Shown here in pieces: positions 16,538 to 28,172 of a DNA stretch of 64,000 nucleotides. The translations under genes and the position numbers were made by a program. Below the pieces are notes generated by a model that made no database searches, was not told the DNA's origin, and was given only the letters and a program-made list of their open reading frames with translations. The DNA is taken from contig NZ_FOIJ01000004.1 in NCBI RefSeq assembly GCF_900111745.1, positions 451,339 through 515,338 of the forward strand. Reading direction: 5' to 3'. The DNA is from Stigmatella erecta. Its GTDB lineage: Bacteria > Myxococcota > Myxococcia > Myxococcales > Myxococcaceae. Each line of letters opens with the position of its first letter. The stretch's first letter is position 1.

Positions 16538-17515
16538 TTAGTCCAGGTTCCCCGGGCAGGCGCCGCAGTCGGTGGCGCAGCTGTCGAAGGTGTTGCCCGC
16601 GCCGCAGCTCTCGGTGTGCTGGCACACGCCGTCGCCGCACCGGTAGATGTCCGAGGGCAGGATGCGCGTGGTGAGCGGCCGGTACGCCACGCCGTTGAAG
16701 GTGCAGTGGGTGTAATAGGTCCGCGTCGCATCCAGGGTGCAGAAGTCGGCGCACGCGCCCTCGTGGGCGATGGGCGCGCAGCCGGAGCCCTCGCTGCGCG
16801 AGGACAGGCCGCAGGCGCGCGAGGTGCTCTCGCTGTCGCGCAGCTCGGGCCGGTCATTCGCCGCGTGGATGCCCTCGTCCGTGAAGAGGTTGCCGAAGAA
16901 GCACGCCTCGCGCTCGGAGTACAGGGCGAGCTCCCCGCCCGTGTAGGGGATGGGCAGCCCCAGCGCGTCGCGGCCCAGCACGGAGATGGGGATGTGCAGG
17001 CCGAACTTGTTCGCGTGCGCCGCCAGGCACGCGGTGATGGCCTGCTGCTCGCTGAGGCTCGGGGGCAGCCCCGCGCTCCAGCCCGGCGCCAGCGCCAGCT
17101 GTCCCCGCCAGGTGTGGTGCTCGCCCGTGTGCGGGTTGCTCCACGAGAGGCTCTCCGACTCGGCCATCGCGCAGCGCACCACGTAGCGCATGGTGACTTC
17201 GTTGAGCGAGGGATCCAAGTTGAACCACGCGCGGAACGCCACGGTGGACAGGCCGTTGACGGACAGGCCGTTGACGGACAGGCCGTTGACGGACAGGCCG
17301 TTGACGGACAGGCCATTGACGGACAGCCCGTTGGGGGACTGCAGGCTCTCGGCGCTCTGGCGCGTGGCGCGGACCGGCGCGGGGCGCTCGTCCTCCGGCT
17401 CACACCCCGCCGCGGCCCCCAGCAGGCAGGCCAGGGTGAGCCCCTGCCTTGCCCACGGCATCGGACGCCGGTTTGAGACACTGCTGCCTTGGTTCGTATT
17501 CGGCACTTGCTGCAT
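16538..17515 (-). CDS. NGLxV-repeat lipoprotein, paralogue 3 of 3
   Basis: The 325-aa protein has a lipobox-type signal (LLGAAAGC), a linker, five NGLSV units plus NGLST, then the shared domain (VAFRAWFNLDPSLNEVTMRY, ALAPGWSAG, EQQAITACLAAHANKFG, EREACFFGNLFTDEGIHAA). The Cys-rich tail is CGDGVCQHTESC...CATDCGAC. I start at ATG 17515 (MQQVPNTNQG), preceded on the minus strand by TGGGGGGGACCGCC. The long upstream extension to 17647 has no signal peptide logic. The gap 17516-17778 upstream holds no gene and probably this gene's promoter. It is the first gene of the triplet in transcription direction, but each copy has its own leader of 160-260 bp. Confidence 0.87.
   Translation of the reverse strand: MQQVPNTNQGSSVSNRRPMPWARQGLTLACLLGAAAGCEPEDERPAPVRATRQSAESLQSPNGLSVNGLSVNGLSVNGLSVNGLSVNGLSTVAFRAWFNLDPSLNEVTMRYVVRCAMAESESLSWSNPHTGEHHTWRGQLALAPGWSAGLPPSLSEQQAITACLAAHANKFGLHIPISVLGRDALGLPIPYTGGELALYSEREACFFGNLFTDEGIHAANDRPELRDSESTSRACGLSSRSEGSGCAPIAHEGACADFCTLDATRTYYTHCTFNGVAYRPLTTRILPSDIYRCGDGVCQHTESCGAGNTFDSCATDCGACPGNLD
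17246..17335. repeat. 15-bp coding tandem repeat, NGL paralogue 3
   Basis: Five copies of the 15-mer begin at 17251, 17266, 17281, 17296 and 17311. They are identical to those in paralogue 2 apart from one C-to-A change in the last copy. A degenerate unit follows. Confidence 0.95.
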
Positions 17516-17778
17516 GGCGGTCCCCCCCAGGGTTGAAACCGGCCGTGACACACACGGCCGCCAGGAAACGCCGCTGCAGTAGGCTCGAAGAAAAACGCTG
17601 TCAGCGGCGCCCTGTCTGGGATTACGGGCCCGGGCGACGCTCAGCACGCACGGGGGCCACCGGCCCGCCGCGAGGGGTCGGAATCTGGACGGGGGCCATC
17701 AGGCGCCACGGGATTACAAGCACCTACACCGTCGAGGGACGGACAACCCCGTGAAAAGCCAGGAAATGCGTCGAGAAA

Positions 17779-19182
17779 TCAGGCGCCGAATTCGAGAAGG
17801 TGCTCGGCGCCCGGGGTGAGGTGGAGCCCTTCCGGGGCATGAATGACCCAGGTGGACAGCTCGGTGACGGGGCCTCCCAGGACTTCCAGGTCGTCCCCCT
17901 CGCCGCGCACCTCCACCATTCCCACATGGGCGCACAGGTGGAAGGCCAGGCCCAGGCGGCGGGCCTGCGCGCGCACGTCGCGGCCCACGCGCTCCAGGGC
18001 CTCGCGCAGGGCGAGGGCCTCGGGGGGGGGCAGGGGGCGGGTGGGCTCCAGCAGGCGGATGCCGAGCTGGGCGGTGCCCACCTGGAGGGCCAGGAGGAAG
18101 CCCAGCTGGCGCAGCTCGCGCTCGAGCCGGTCGAGCACGTCGGCGAGCGCCGCGTGGAAGATTTCATCGTCGTGGGTGCCCTCGGCGAGCTCCACCTCCG
18201 CGTGCACGGCCAGGGCCCGGCAGGCGCGCCCGTCCGAGGCGGCCAGGCCCTGCGTGTCCACCGCCTGCCGGAGCGCGGTGAGGAAGGCGGCGGTATGGGG
18301 AAAGCGCCGCTCGGCCTCCTTCTCCAGGCAGCGCAGCACCACCGCGTCCACCGCCAGGGACACCGGCGCGCAGGCGCTGGGGCGCGGGGGCGGGGCCTCC
18401 AGGTGCAGCCGCTCCAGCTCCATGCGGTCCTTGGACTGGAAGGGGTAGCGCCCGGTGAGCAGCTGGAAGAGCAGCACCCCCAGCGCGTACACGTCCGTGT
18501 TGGGGTTGATGGGGCCGCCTCTCAGCTGCTCGGGGGCCATGGCGTAGGCGGTGCCCAGCCGCTGCCCGGCGAGCGTGAGCCCCTCCTGGCCGCCGGCGGG
18601 CTGGAGCACCTTGGCGATACCAAAGTCCAGGAGCTTCACCTGGGGGGCGGGCCCATCCTCCACCACCAGCACGTTGCTGGCCTTCAGGTCCCGGTGGACG
18701 ATGCCGGCCTGGTGCGCGGCGCCCAGCGCCATGCACACCGGCTCCAGGTACGCGAGCGCGCGCTCGGCGGACATGCGCCCGCGCTCCTGCACGAGCTGGC
18801 TGAGCGTGCGGCCCTCCAAAAGCTCCATCACATAGTAGGGGCTGCCATCCGGCATCATCCCGAAGTCGTGGATGTCCACCACGTTGGGGTGGCGGATCTG
18901 ATTGACGATGCGCGCCTCGCGCACGAAGCGCTGGAGCATCTCGCCTTGATCCGCCAGATGCGGGTGGAGCACCTTCACCGCCACGCGCCGGCCGAGGATG
19001 CGGTGCTCCGCCTCGTACACGCTGCCGTGGCCGCCGGAGGCCAGCAGCCGCTTGAGGAGGTACTCGCCCGCGAGCGAGTACGGCAAGTCTGCGTTCCCCT
19101 CACCGGCGGGCTCGGTCCTCCACGGCACGGGCGTGGTGACCTTGCGGCCTTGAATACGGAACGTGCTCTCGGAATCCCCCAT
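17779..19182 (-). CDS. Ser/Thr protein kinase, cytosolic
   Basis: The 467-aa Hanks-type kinase has a glycine loop ASGGHGSVYE (about 48-57), VAVK with Lys70, HRDLKASN with catalytic Asp165, DFG at 186-188, and an APEQ activation-loop end. All catalytic residues are intact, so it should be active. The kinase domain covers about 40-300. The remaining roughly 165 residues contain no membrane helix and no family I recognise (segments VHAEVELAEGTHDDEIFHAAL and ECR-like repeats are not diagnostic). No neighbour is in the same operon. The FHA-domain histidine kinase gene is divergent, 204 bp away, and FHA domains bind phosphothreonine, so a functional link is possible but unproven. Confidence 0.93.
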   Translation of the reverse strand: MGDSESTFRIQGRKVTTPVPWRTEPAGEGNADLPYSLAGEYLLKRLLASGGHGSVYEAEHRILGRRVAVKVLHPHLADQGEMLQRFVREARIVNQIRHPNVVDIHDFGMMPDGSPYYVMELLEGRTLSQLVQERGRMSAERALAYLEPVCMALGAAHQAGIVHRDLKASNVLVVEDGPAPQVKLLDFGIAKVLQPAGGQEGLTLAGQRLGTAYAMAPEQLRGGPINPNTDVYALGVLLFQLLTGRYPFQSKDRMELERLHLEAPPPRPSACAPVSLAVDAVVLRCLEKEAERRFPHTAAFLTALRQAVDTQGLAASDGRACRALAVHAEVELAEGTHDDEIFHAALADVLDRLERELRQLGFLLALQVGTAQLGIRLLEPTRPLPPPEALALREALERVGRDVRAQARRLGLAFHLCAHVGMVEVRGEGDDLEVLGGPVTELSTWVIHAPEGLHLTPGAEHLLEFGA

Positions 19183-19386
19183 GGGTCCGCACCTTAGCCC
19201 AGCGCCAGGGGTGCACTGGGCCTCGGGGCCGGAACAGGGTTAGACTGTCGGACACCGTGCACCCAGGCCTCCGGGCAGGTGCGCGGCGTGTCCAGTGGCG
19301 GATGCTCCCCGGGAACGCGGCGGCGGCCGGGTTGGAGGTGGGGGGGGGACACTGTTGGGATTTCCGGCGTTCCAAGGGGGGAACCG

Positions 19387-21662
<2,276 letters not shown>

Positions 21663-21666
<4 letters not shown>

Positions 21667-23468
21667 ATGCTCCGCCGGAGTCCCTGGACTCCCCGGCCGC
21701 CGTGGCGCCCGTGCTCGGCACGGGGCCGCGGCTCGTGACGAGTCCCGTCCCGGTGGTGTTGCCGGGCGAGTTCACGGCGCGCTCCCTGGTGGGGGGCTGC
21801 ATCATCGGCGCGCTGCTGGCCATCACCAACGTCTACATGGGGCTGAAGACGGGCTGGTGGGAGAGCGGCTCCATCATCGCCGCGGTGCTGGGCTTCAGCG
21901 GGCTGTCGGCGCTGGGGCGCCGCTGGGGCGGCGGCCCGGCGATGCTGGAGACGAACCTCACGCAGACGACGGCCTCCGCGGTGGGGGCGATGCCGGCGGT
22001 GGCGGGCCTGCTGGGCTCCATTCCGGCGCTGACGCTCATGGGGCTGTCCGTGCCCTCCTGGGGCATCGTCGTGTGGAGCGCCACCCTGGGGGTGCTGGGG
22101 GTGCTGGCCGCGTACCTGCTGCGCGGCCGGCTGCTGGACCAGGAGGGGCTGGCCTTCCCCACGGGCGTGGCCACCGCGGAGCTCATCACCGCGCTGCACC
22201 GCACCGGCCGGGTGGAGCGGCCCGGGCGCGCCCAGGTGCTGCTGGGCTCCGGGCTGTTCACCATGGCCGTCACGTGGATGCGGGATGTGCAGGCGTGGGT
22301 GCCCGCGGTGACGGCGGCGCCCGGCAAGCTCGCGGGGCTGCCGGCCTCCACCTTCACGCTGGGCATTGGCTGGAGCCCCATGCTGATGGCGGTGGGGATG
22401 ATGGCGGGGCTGCAGATGTCGCTGAGCATGGTGCTGGGGGCGCTGGTGTCCTGGGTGGGGCTCGCGCCGGGGCTCGCGCGCTCCGGGAGCGTGGATGCGC
22501 AGCTCGGCTATGACGGCTTCTCCGTGTGGCTCACCTGGCCCGGGGTGGGGTTGATGGTGGGCGCGGCCGTCGTGTCCCTGGGCATGCAGGCGCGCTCCCT
22601 GCTGGGGGCGGCCGCGAAGGATTTGCGGTCCCTGGGGCGCTCCGAGGAGCCCTCCGTGGGGCGCTGGGCGGTGTGGGCGGGGCTGGCGGCGTGCGTGCTG
22701 ACGCTGGTGCTGGGCCGGGTGGTGTTCGGGCTGCCCATGCTGCACACGCTCCTGGCGCTCGTGCTCGTGCTGCCCTTGTGCGCGGTGTGCGCGCGCAGCG
22801 CGGGGCAGATGGACATCTCGCCGGTGAGCCAGATGGGGCAGCTCACCCAGCTGGCCTCGGGCACGGCCTTCCCGGGGCCCACGGGGCTCAACGTCGCGGC
22901 GGGCTCGGTGGTGGCGGGCGCGGTGGCGCAGACGGGCGTGAGCCTCTGGTCCTACAAGGCGGGGCACCTGCTCAAGTCCTCCCCGGCGCGCCAGCTCCTG
23001 GCGCAGCTGCTGGGCGTGCTCGTCGGCTCGCTGGTGAGCGTGCCCGTGTACCTGCTGCTGGTGGACACCTACGGGCTGGGCGAGGCGCTGCCCGTGCCGT
23101 CCGCGCACCAGTTCCGCATCGTGGCGAGCGTGTCCGTGCAGGGGCTCGCGGGGCTGCCGCCCGAGGCGGCCCGGGCCGCCGCCCTGGGCTTCTTCGTGGG
23201 CGGGGCGCTGACGCTGGCGGCGCGGGGGCGCCTGGCGCGGGTGCTCCCCTCGGCGGTGGCCATGGGGCTGGGCATGCTGCTGCCGGCCCACTACGCGATG
23301 ACGATTGGCCTGGGCGCGGTGCTGGTGGCCCTGGCGCGGCGCGTGCGCCCGGACATGGTGGATGCGCACATGCCCGCGCTGGGCGCGGGCGCCATCGCGG
23401 GCGAGTCCATCATGGGGCTGCTCATCGCCGGCCTGGTAGCGCTGGAATTGATTCAACGCCCAGGTTGA
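21663..23468 (+). CDS. OPT-family (oligopeptide/metal-siderophore) transporter
   Basis: The 601-aa protein is strongly hydrophobic with about 14-16 membrane segments. It shows OPT/YSL family features: GEFTARSLVGGCIIGALLAITNVYMGLKTGWW (positions 21765-21860), LETNLTQTTASA, and FPTGVATAELITALH. OPT proteins import peptides or metal chelates with protons. The actual substrate is unknown. The ATG overlaps the hybrid kinase stop (ATGA), and its 3' end overlaps the convergent kinase gene by 47 bp. There is no ribosome binding site of its own beyond GGGGAGGCC, so it relies on translational coupling. Confidence 0.88.
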
Positions 23469-26400
23469 GCGCCCGCTCCAGCGTCCGGCGCAGCCGCCCC
23501 TCCATGACGTTGGGGATGCTGCCTGCGCGCAGGAGCGCCTCCTGGAGGACGCGCACCGCGAGGGGCTGCTCGCCCCGCCGCAGCGCCGAGAGCGCCATCA
23601 GCTCCAGCACCTCCAGGGGCTCCTGCTCCACGGAGACCTCGGCGGAGCGGGCCTGGAGCGCCATCCACTCCTCGGCGCTGGCCTGCCGCGTGGCCAGCTC
23701 CACCATGGCGAAGAGCACCGCCTCCGAGGGGCTCAGCTCCTGCGGGGGCTGCCGCGCGGTGAGCGCCTCGCTCACCTGCTCGAGCACCTCGCGCGCCGGA
23801 TCGGCCTGGCCCTCCCAGGCGAGCGCCCGGGCCTGCAGCAGCAGGGCCCACGGCTGGGAGGCCACCTCCGGGTGGCCCCGCTCCAGCTCGATGGCGCGGG
23901 CGATGTGGGGCGTGGCCGCGGTGGTGTTCCCCGCCTGGTAGAGCAGCTCCCCCAGGTTGTACTCGGCGAAGTACTCCCAGCCCACCACGCCCAGCTCGCG
24001 GCCCAGGTGCATGAAGCGCTCCTGGTCCTTCAGCGCGTGCTCCAGGTCCTTGCGCGCCACCCACAGGTTGCGGCGGTTGTTGATGGCGCCGCCCAGGTGG
24101 AACCGGTCCCCGCGCCGGGCGCAGGCGGAAATCACCTCTTCCAGCACCGCCTCGGCCTCGTCGATGCGGCCCAGGTTGGGCAGGATGACGGCCAGCAGCA
24201 GCTGGGCCGCGACGCGCGTCTCGTAGCCCGCGTCCCCCTGCGTGCGCGAGCGGTCCACCGCGGCCTCCAGCGGCGGGCAGGCGCGCTCCCACCGCCCCTG
24301 GCGGAACCAGGAGCGGCCGATGCCCAGCAGCAGGTGCGCCTGGATGTGGGAGGCGGGCACGGCATCGGCCAGCGCCCGCGCCTTCTGCACGCACTCGTCC
24401 GAGCGCGTGTAGTCGTTCACCCAGTCGAGCGCCACCGCCTCTTCCAGCAGCACTTCCACCTCCACGCGCGCGTCCCCCTGGCGGTGGGCCATCTCCCGGG
24501 CGCGGGCGAAGTCGGCGAGCGAGTCGTCATACCGGCCGATGCGGTAGCGCATGAGGCCCCGCCCGCGCAGGGCGGTGAGGCCGCGCAGCTCGTCGGCGGG
24601 GTCCACCAGCTCCAGGGCGCGCGTGTACATGCTCTCGGCGTCCAGGTACGCGTGCCGGCCGCGGGCCGATTCGGCCAGGTCCAGGTAGAGCGCGACGGCC
24701 TCGTCCCGGAGCCCCGCGGCGGCGGCGTGGAAGGCCAGGCGCGGCAGCCGCTGGCGCTCGGGGGCGGCGGCGGGGCTCTGGTAGAAGGCCACGGCGGCGC
24801 GGTGAATGCGGATGCGCTCGGCGTCCGGCAGCGTGCGCGCGGCGGCCTCGCGCACCAGCTCGTTGCGGAAGCTCAGGTCATCCTGCCGGTGCCCCACGAG
24901 CAGCCCCAGGTCCAGCAGCCTTCGCGTGGCGTGGCGCGGATCCAACGGGAAGTCCGCCGCGCCGCCCTCGCGCTCCAGCTCCCGCACCACGCCCTCGGCG
25001 GTGGCCAGGGTGAAGTCCGAGCCCAGGAGCGCGCACAGCCGCGCGTGCGCCGCGAGCGCCGGGGGCAGCACGCCCAGCTCCCGGTCCGCCAGCCACTCCA
25101 CGAGCCGCAGCTCCGGCACCCGGTCCAGCTCGTCGGTGACGAGGTACCAGCTGCCGCCGGGGCCGCGCTGGCGCATCAGCCCCTGGCGCTTGAGGCCGCG
25201 CACCAGCTCCACCAGGAACAGCGGCACGCGCCGGGTGCGCTCGACGATGCGCTCCACCGCCATGGCGGGCACGTTCTGCACCGGGCGCAGCAGCACGCGG
25301 CACAGCGCCTGGGCGTGCACGGGCGACAGCGGGCCCAGGGTGAGGCTGTACTTGCGCGCGGCGCGCGAGCCCCAGCTCGGGCGGCTGCGCTCGAACTCGG
25401 GCCGCGCCAGGACGCACACCCACAGCGGGGCGCGCCCCTCGGCGAGGCACGCGTACTCCAGCGCGTCCAGCGCCGTCTCCTCCGCGAAGTGCGCGTCATC
25501 CAGCAGCAGGCACAGCGGGTGGAGGCGGGCGGTGGCGGCCAGCAGCTCGCCCGTGGCGCGCATGGCCAGCGTGCGCAGCGCGCCGGGGGCCGCGGCGCGG
25601 CTCTGCACCTCGGGGCTGTCGGGGGTGGACCAGCCCAGGGTGGTGGACACGCCGGGCCACAGCTCGGTCGCCAGCGTGGGGCCCAGCCGCTTGAAGAAGG
25701 CGGTGCGGCTGGCGCCCTCCGAGCCGGTGTCATCGCGCTCGAAGTCGTGCAGCGCGCACCGCAGGAGCATGCGCAGGGTGCCGTCGGGGTCGCCGCGCAC
25801 CGGCTCGCGGGCGCGCAGCTCGTACACGTGGGCCTGGGGCAGCGTCTGCTGGAGCTTCCGGGTGAGCGCGGCGCTGAAGTGGCTCTTGCCGTAGCCGCGC
25901 TCGCCCAGCATGGTGGCCAGGGTGGGGGCGCCGTCGTTCACCGCCTCCTGGGCGCTCTGCCAGAAGCCCTCCAGCTCCTCGCCCCGGCCAATGAGCAGCT
26001 CGCTGCCCAGCTTGAGCACCGTCATGTCCGCGCGCGGCGCCACCTCGGGCTCGGCGGGGCGCAAGAGCCCCTCGCGGTCCGGAATGGAGACGCAGCGCAC
26101 GTCCGGCACGGCCTCGGCCGCCGCCGTGGTGACCATCAACGGCGGGGTGCCGGCGCCGGTGGGGTAGCGCTCCTTCTGCGAGAAGGGGCCGCCGAAGTAG
26201 CGCGGGGCGGAGCCCGGGCGGCGCTGCACGGTGACGGTGGCCACGTCCACCAGGACGCTGGCGGCCAGGCGGTGCTCCTCCAGGGCCTCCGCCGCGCGCA
26301 GGGCCCGCCGCACCGGGTTCTCCCCGGCGTCCGGGTCGAACACCCCCGCGAAGCGCGAGCCCTCGCGGAAGGCCACCTGCCCGCCACAGGTGGCCAGCGC

Positions 26401-27471
26401 CTTCTGCACGGCGAGCGGGTTGGCGCTGGAGTGGAAGAGCAGCACCGCCACCGAGCGGCGCGTCTGGGCGGCGCGCGAGGGCTCCTCGGCGGCGGAGGAC
26501 GGGGGGCGGGGCAGGGCGCTGACGCGGGGCGTGTCGTGGGTGAGCGCCTCGCGCAGCGCATCGCTGGCGGCCATCATGCTGGGGAAGCGCCGGGAGCGCT
26601 CCTTGGCCAGACACTGGAGCACCAGCTCCTCCACGTCGGGCGCCACCGGGGCGAACTCCGAGGGGCGCGGGGGCCGCAGGGACAGGTGGGCCTGGAACAC
26701 CTCCGCGGGGGTGCCGAAGAAGGGGGGCCTGCCCGTGAGCATCTCGTAGAGGATGACGCCCAGCGCGTACACGTCCGTGCGCGCATCCACCGCCTGGGTG
26801 CCCGCGCACTGCTCGGGGGCCATGTACTCGGCGGTGCCCGCGTAGGCCCCGTGGCCGCTCAGGGTGAGCTCGGTGGAGGCGCTCGGGGGGCCCAGCGGGT
26901 GGGCCAGGCCGAAGTCGAACAGGCGCACGCGCGAGGCCGCGTCATCCAGGAAGATGTTCTCCGGCTTGAGGTCGCAGTGGACGAAGCCCTGGGCGTGCAC
27001 GAGGCACAGCCCGTGGAGCAGGGTGCGCGCGCGCGAGGCGAACTCGGCGGGGGCCAGGGGCCCCGAGAGCCGGCCCAGGTGCTCGGCGAGCGTCGGCAGC
27101 GCGATGTACTCCATGGCCAGGAAGGGGCGGCCCTCCTCCAGGCTGCCCACCTCGTACAGCGCGGGCACCAGGGGGGCGCCCAGCGTGTAGAGCGCCTCGG
27201 CCTCGCGCGCGAGCTGGAACTCCGCCAGCGGGTTGCCCGCGTGGGCCACCTTGATGGCCACGCTCAGGTTGTCCTCCTGGCGCAGGGCCTTCACCAGGGT
27301 GCCGAAGCCCCCCTGGGCGATGAGGCGCTCGATGCGATAGCCCGGAAAGGTGAGCACGAAGGATGAGTCCACCTCCGGCATCCGGGCGGCTTCTGCGGAA
27401 GACGATGCTCCCCGTGGACACTGCGCATGGGTCTGTTCCCAGCGGCGTCCGCATGTCTGACAGCGCGGCAC
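23422..27471 (-). CDS. Large Ser/Thr kinase with ATPase and TPR regions
   Basis: The 1349-aa multidomain protein starts with a small zinc-binding motif (CQTCGRRWEQTHAQC). A Hanks kinase follows (about 40-310: QGGFGTLV, VAIKVAH, HCDLKPEN with Cys in place of the usual HRD Arg, DFGLAHP, APEQ). A region of about 345-480 resembles a degenerate nucleotide-cyclase domain (NPVRRALRAAEAL, VDVATVTVQRRPG). Next is an AAA/STAND-type ATPase (Walker A GERGYGKS, Walker B CLLLDDAHF) and C-terminal TPR helices from about 900. This kinase-ATPase-TPR layout is frequent in myxobacteria. The HCD motif places it among RD-lacking kinases, often less dependent on activation-loop phosphorylation. It is convergent with the OPT gene and overlaps it by 47 bp. 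Confidence 0.9.
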   Translation of the reverse strand: MPRCQTCGRRWEQTHAQCPRGASSSAEAARMPEVDSSFVLTFPGYRIERLIAQGGFGTLVKALRQEDNLSVAIKVAHAGNPLAEFQLAREAEALYTLGAPLVPALYEVGSLEEGRPFLAMEYIALPTLAEHLGRLSGPLAPAEFASRARTLLHGLCLVHAQGFVHCDLKPENIFLDDAASRVRLFDFGLAHPLGPPSASTELTLSGHGAYAGTAEYMAPEQCAGTQAVDARTDVYALGVILYEMLTGRPPFFGTPAEVFQAHLSLRPPRPSEFAPVAPDVEELVLQCLAKERSRRFPSMMAASDALREALTHDTPRVSALPRPPSSAAEEPSRAAQTRRSVAVLLFHSSANPLAVQKALATCGGQVAFREGSRFAGVFDPDAGENPVRRALRAAEALEEHRLAASVLVDVATVTVQRRPGSAPRYFGGPFSQKERYPTGAGTPPLMVTTAAAEAVPDVRCVSIPDREGLLRPAEPEVAPRADMTVLKLGSELLIGRGEELEGFWQSAQEAVNDGAPTLATMLGERGYGKSHFSAALTRKLQQTLPQAHVYELRAREPVRGDPDGTLRMLLRCALHDFERDDTGSEGASRTAFFKRLGPTLATELWPGVSTTLGWSTPDSPEVQSRAAAPGALRTLAMRATGELLAATARLHPLCLLLDDAHFAEETALDALEYACLAEGRAPLWVCVLARPEFERSRPSWGSRAARKYSLTLGPLSPVHAQALCRVLLRPVQNVPAMAVERIVERTRRVPLFLVELVRGLKRQGLMRQRGPGGSWYLVTDELDRVPELRLVEWLADRELGVLPPALAAHARLCALLGSDFTLATAEGVVRELEREGGAADFPLDPRHATRRLLDLGLLVGHRQDDLSFRNELVREAAARTLPDAERIRIHRAAVAFYQSPAAAPERQRLPRLAFHAAAAGLRDEAVALYLDLAESARGRHAYLDAESMYTRALELVDPADELRGLTALRGRGLMRYRIGRYDDSLADFARAREMAHRQGDARVEVEVLLEEAVALDWVNDYTRSDECVQKARALADAVPASHIQAHLLLGIGRSWFRQGRWERACPPLEAAVDRSRTQGDAGYETRVAAQLLLAVILPNLGRIDEAEAVLEEVISACARRGDRFHLGGAINNRRNLWVARKDLEHALKDQERFMHLGRELGVVGWEYFAEYNLGELLYQAGNTTAATPHIARAIELERGHPEVASQPWALLLQARALAWEGQADPAREVLEQVSEALTARQPPQELSPSEAVLFAMVELATRQASAEEWMALQARSAEVSVEQEPLEVLELMALSALRRGEQPLAVRVLQEALLRAGSIPNVMEGRLRRTLERALNLGVESIPALPGRR

Positions 27472-27572
27472 GCCCCTACTCTACGCGGCCCCGCCAAAGA
27501 CTTGCAGGGGGGCCCGGCGCTTCGGCGTCCGGAAGGGCCGCCCCAGGTTTCAGGCAGCCACGTTTGTTCTAG

Positions 27573-28106
27573 TTATACGGCAGCATCGTTCTTCCCGAGG
27601 AAGCGGCGCCGCACGGTGCGCGTCACCTCGGCATCCCAGCGCGGCGACAGCAGCTCCACCACGGTGCGGCGCCAGCGCAGGGCACAGGCCAGACACGCCA
27701 GACTGGCCCCCAGTCCCACGAGCGCGTTCTGCCAGGAGGCCAGGTCCCACTGGCCCCGCCAGAAGAACTCCCGGGGGGAGGTGGGCCAAAAATAGACAAT
27801 GCCCCAACCCGGCCCGCTGCCCAGCAAGTCACACAGCAGGTGCAGGTGAAAGGTGGCCAGGGACAGCAGGGCCACCGCCCCGCGTTGCCGCGCGAGGGCC
27901 GCGCAGACGGCCGCGGTGAGCAGCGCGCCCGCGTAGCCGTGAAAGAGCACGTGGTGGTAGCGGGCGTAGGCGGCCTCTCCCCCGAGGAGAGACAGCCCAT
28001 CGAGATCCGGGGCCAGGCCCGCGCACGTGACGAGGAGCCGGTCCCGGCGCTCGCGCAGCCCTTGGGCACCCAGCCAGGACAGCTCCGCATGGACGAGGGG
28101 ATTCAT
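27573..28106 (-). CDS. YdjM-like membrane protein (DUF457 family)
   Basis: The 177-aa protein has about four hydrophobic helices and the conserved acidic/His pattern of the YdjM/DUF457 metal-dependent hydrolase-like family: APDLDGL near residue 34, YHHVLFHGYAGAL, and HLLCDLLGSGPGWGIVYFWP. These His/Asp residues are thought to form a membrane-embedded metal site, and the reaction is not established. Its ATG at 28106 has no strong ribosome binding site. It lies 66 bases downstream of the polysaccharide lyase gene stop on the same strand, so co-transcription is possible. Confidence 0.75.
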   Translation of the reverse strand: MNPLVHAELSWLGAQGLRERRDRLLVTCAGLAPDLDGLSLLGGEAAYARYHHVLFHGYAGALLTAAVCAALARQRGAVALLSLATFHLHLLCDLLGSGPGWGIVYFWPTSPREFFWRGQWDLASWQNALVGLGASLACLACALRWRRTVVELLSPRWDAEVTRTVRRRFLGKNDAAV

Positions 28107-28172
28107 GGGTCCATGCTAGCCGGACAGGCTGGGGGGAAACGCGGCCCCCGGGGGACGGGGGCCGCCAGGCGG

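Noticed and set aside
15384..16754. Extended start for NGL paralogue 2 (130 more codons)
   Set aside because: The extension overlaps the 3' end of paralogue 3 in another frame. The lipoprotein signal and G-rich ribosome binding site place the start at 16364.
17516..17778. Possible small gene in the gap upstream of NGL paralogue 3
   Set aside because: The frames here have no ribosome binding site, no signal peptide and no recognisable sequence. The gap more likely holds a promoter.
23872..27366. 1164-codon open frame on the plus strand
   Set aside because: It lies opposite the large kinase gene and is a shadow frame caused by GC-rich third positions. It is rich in Arg/His/Gln/Ala with no recognisable domain.
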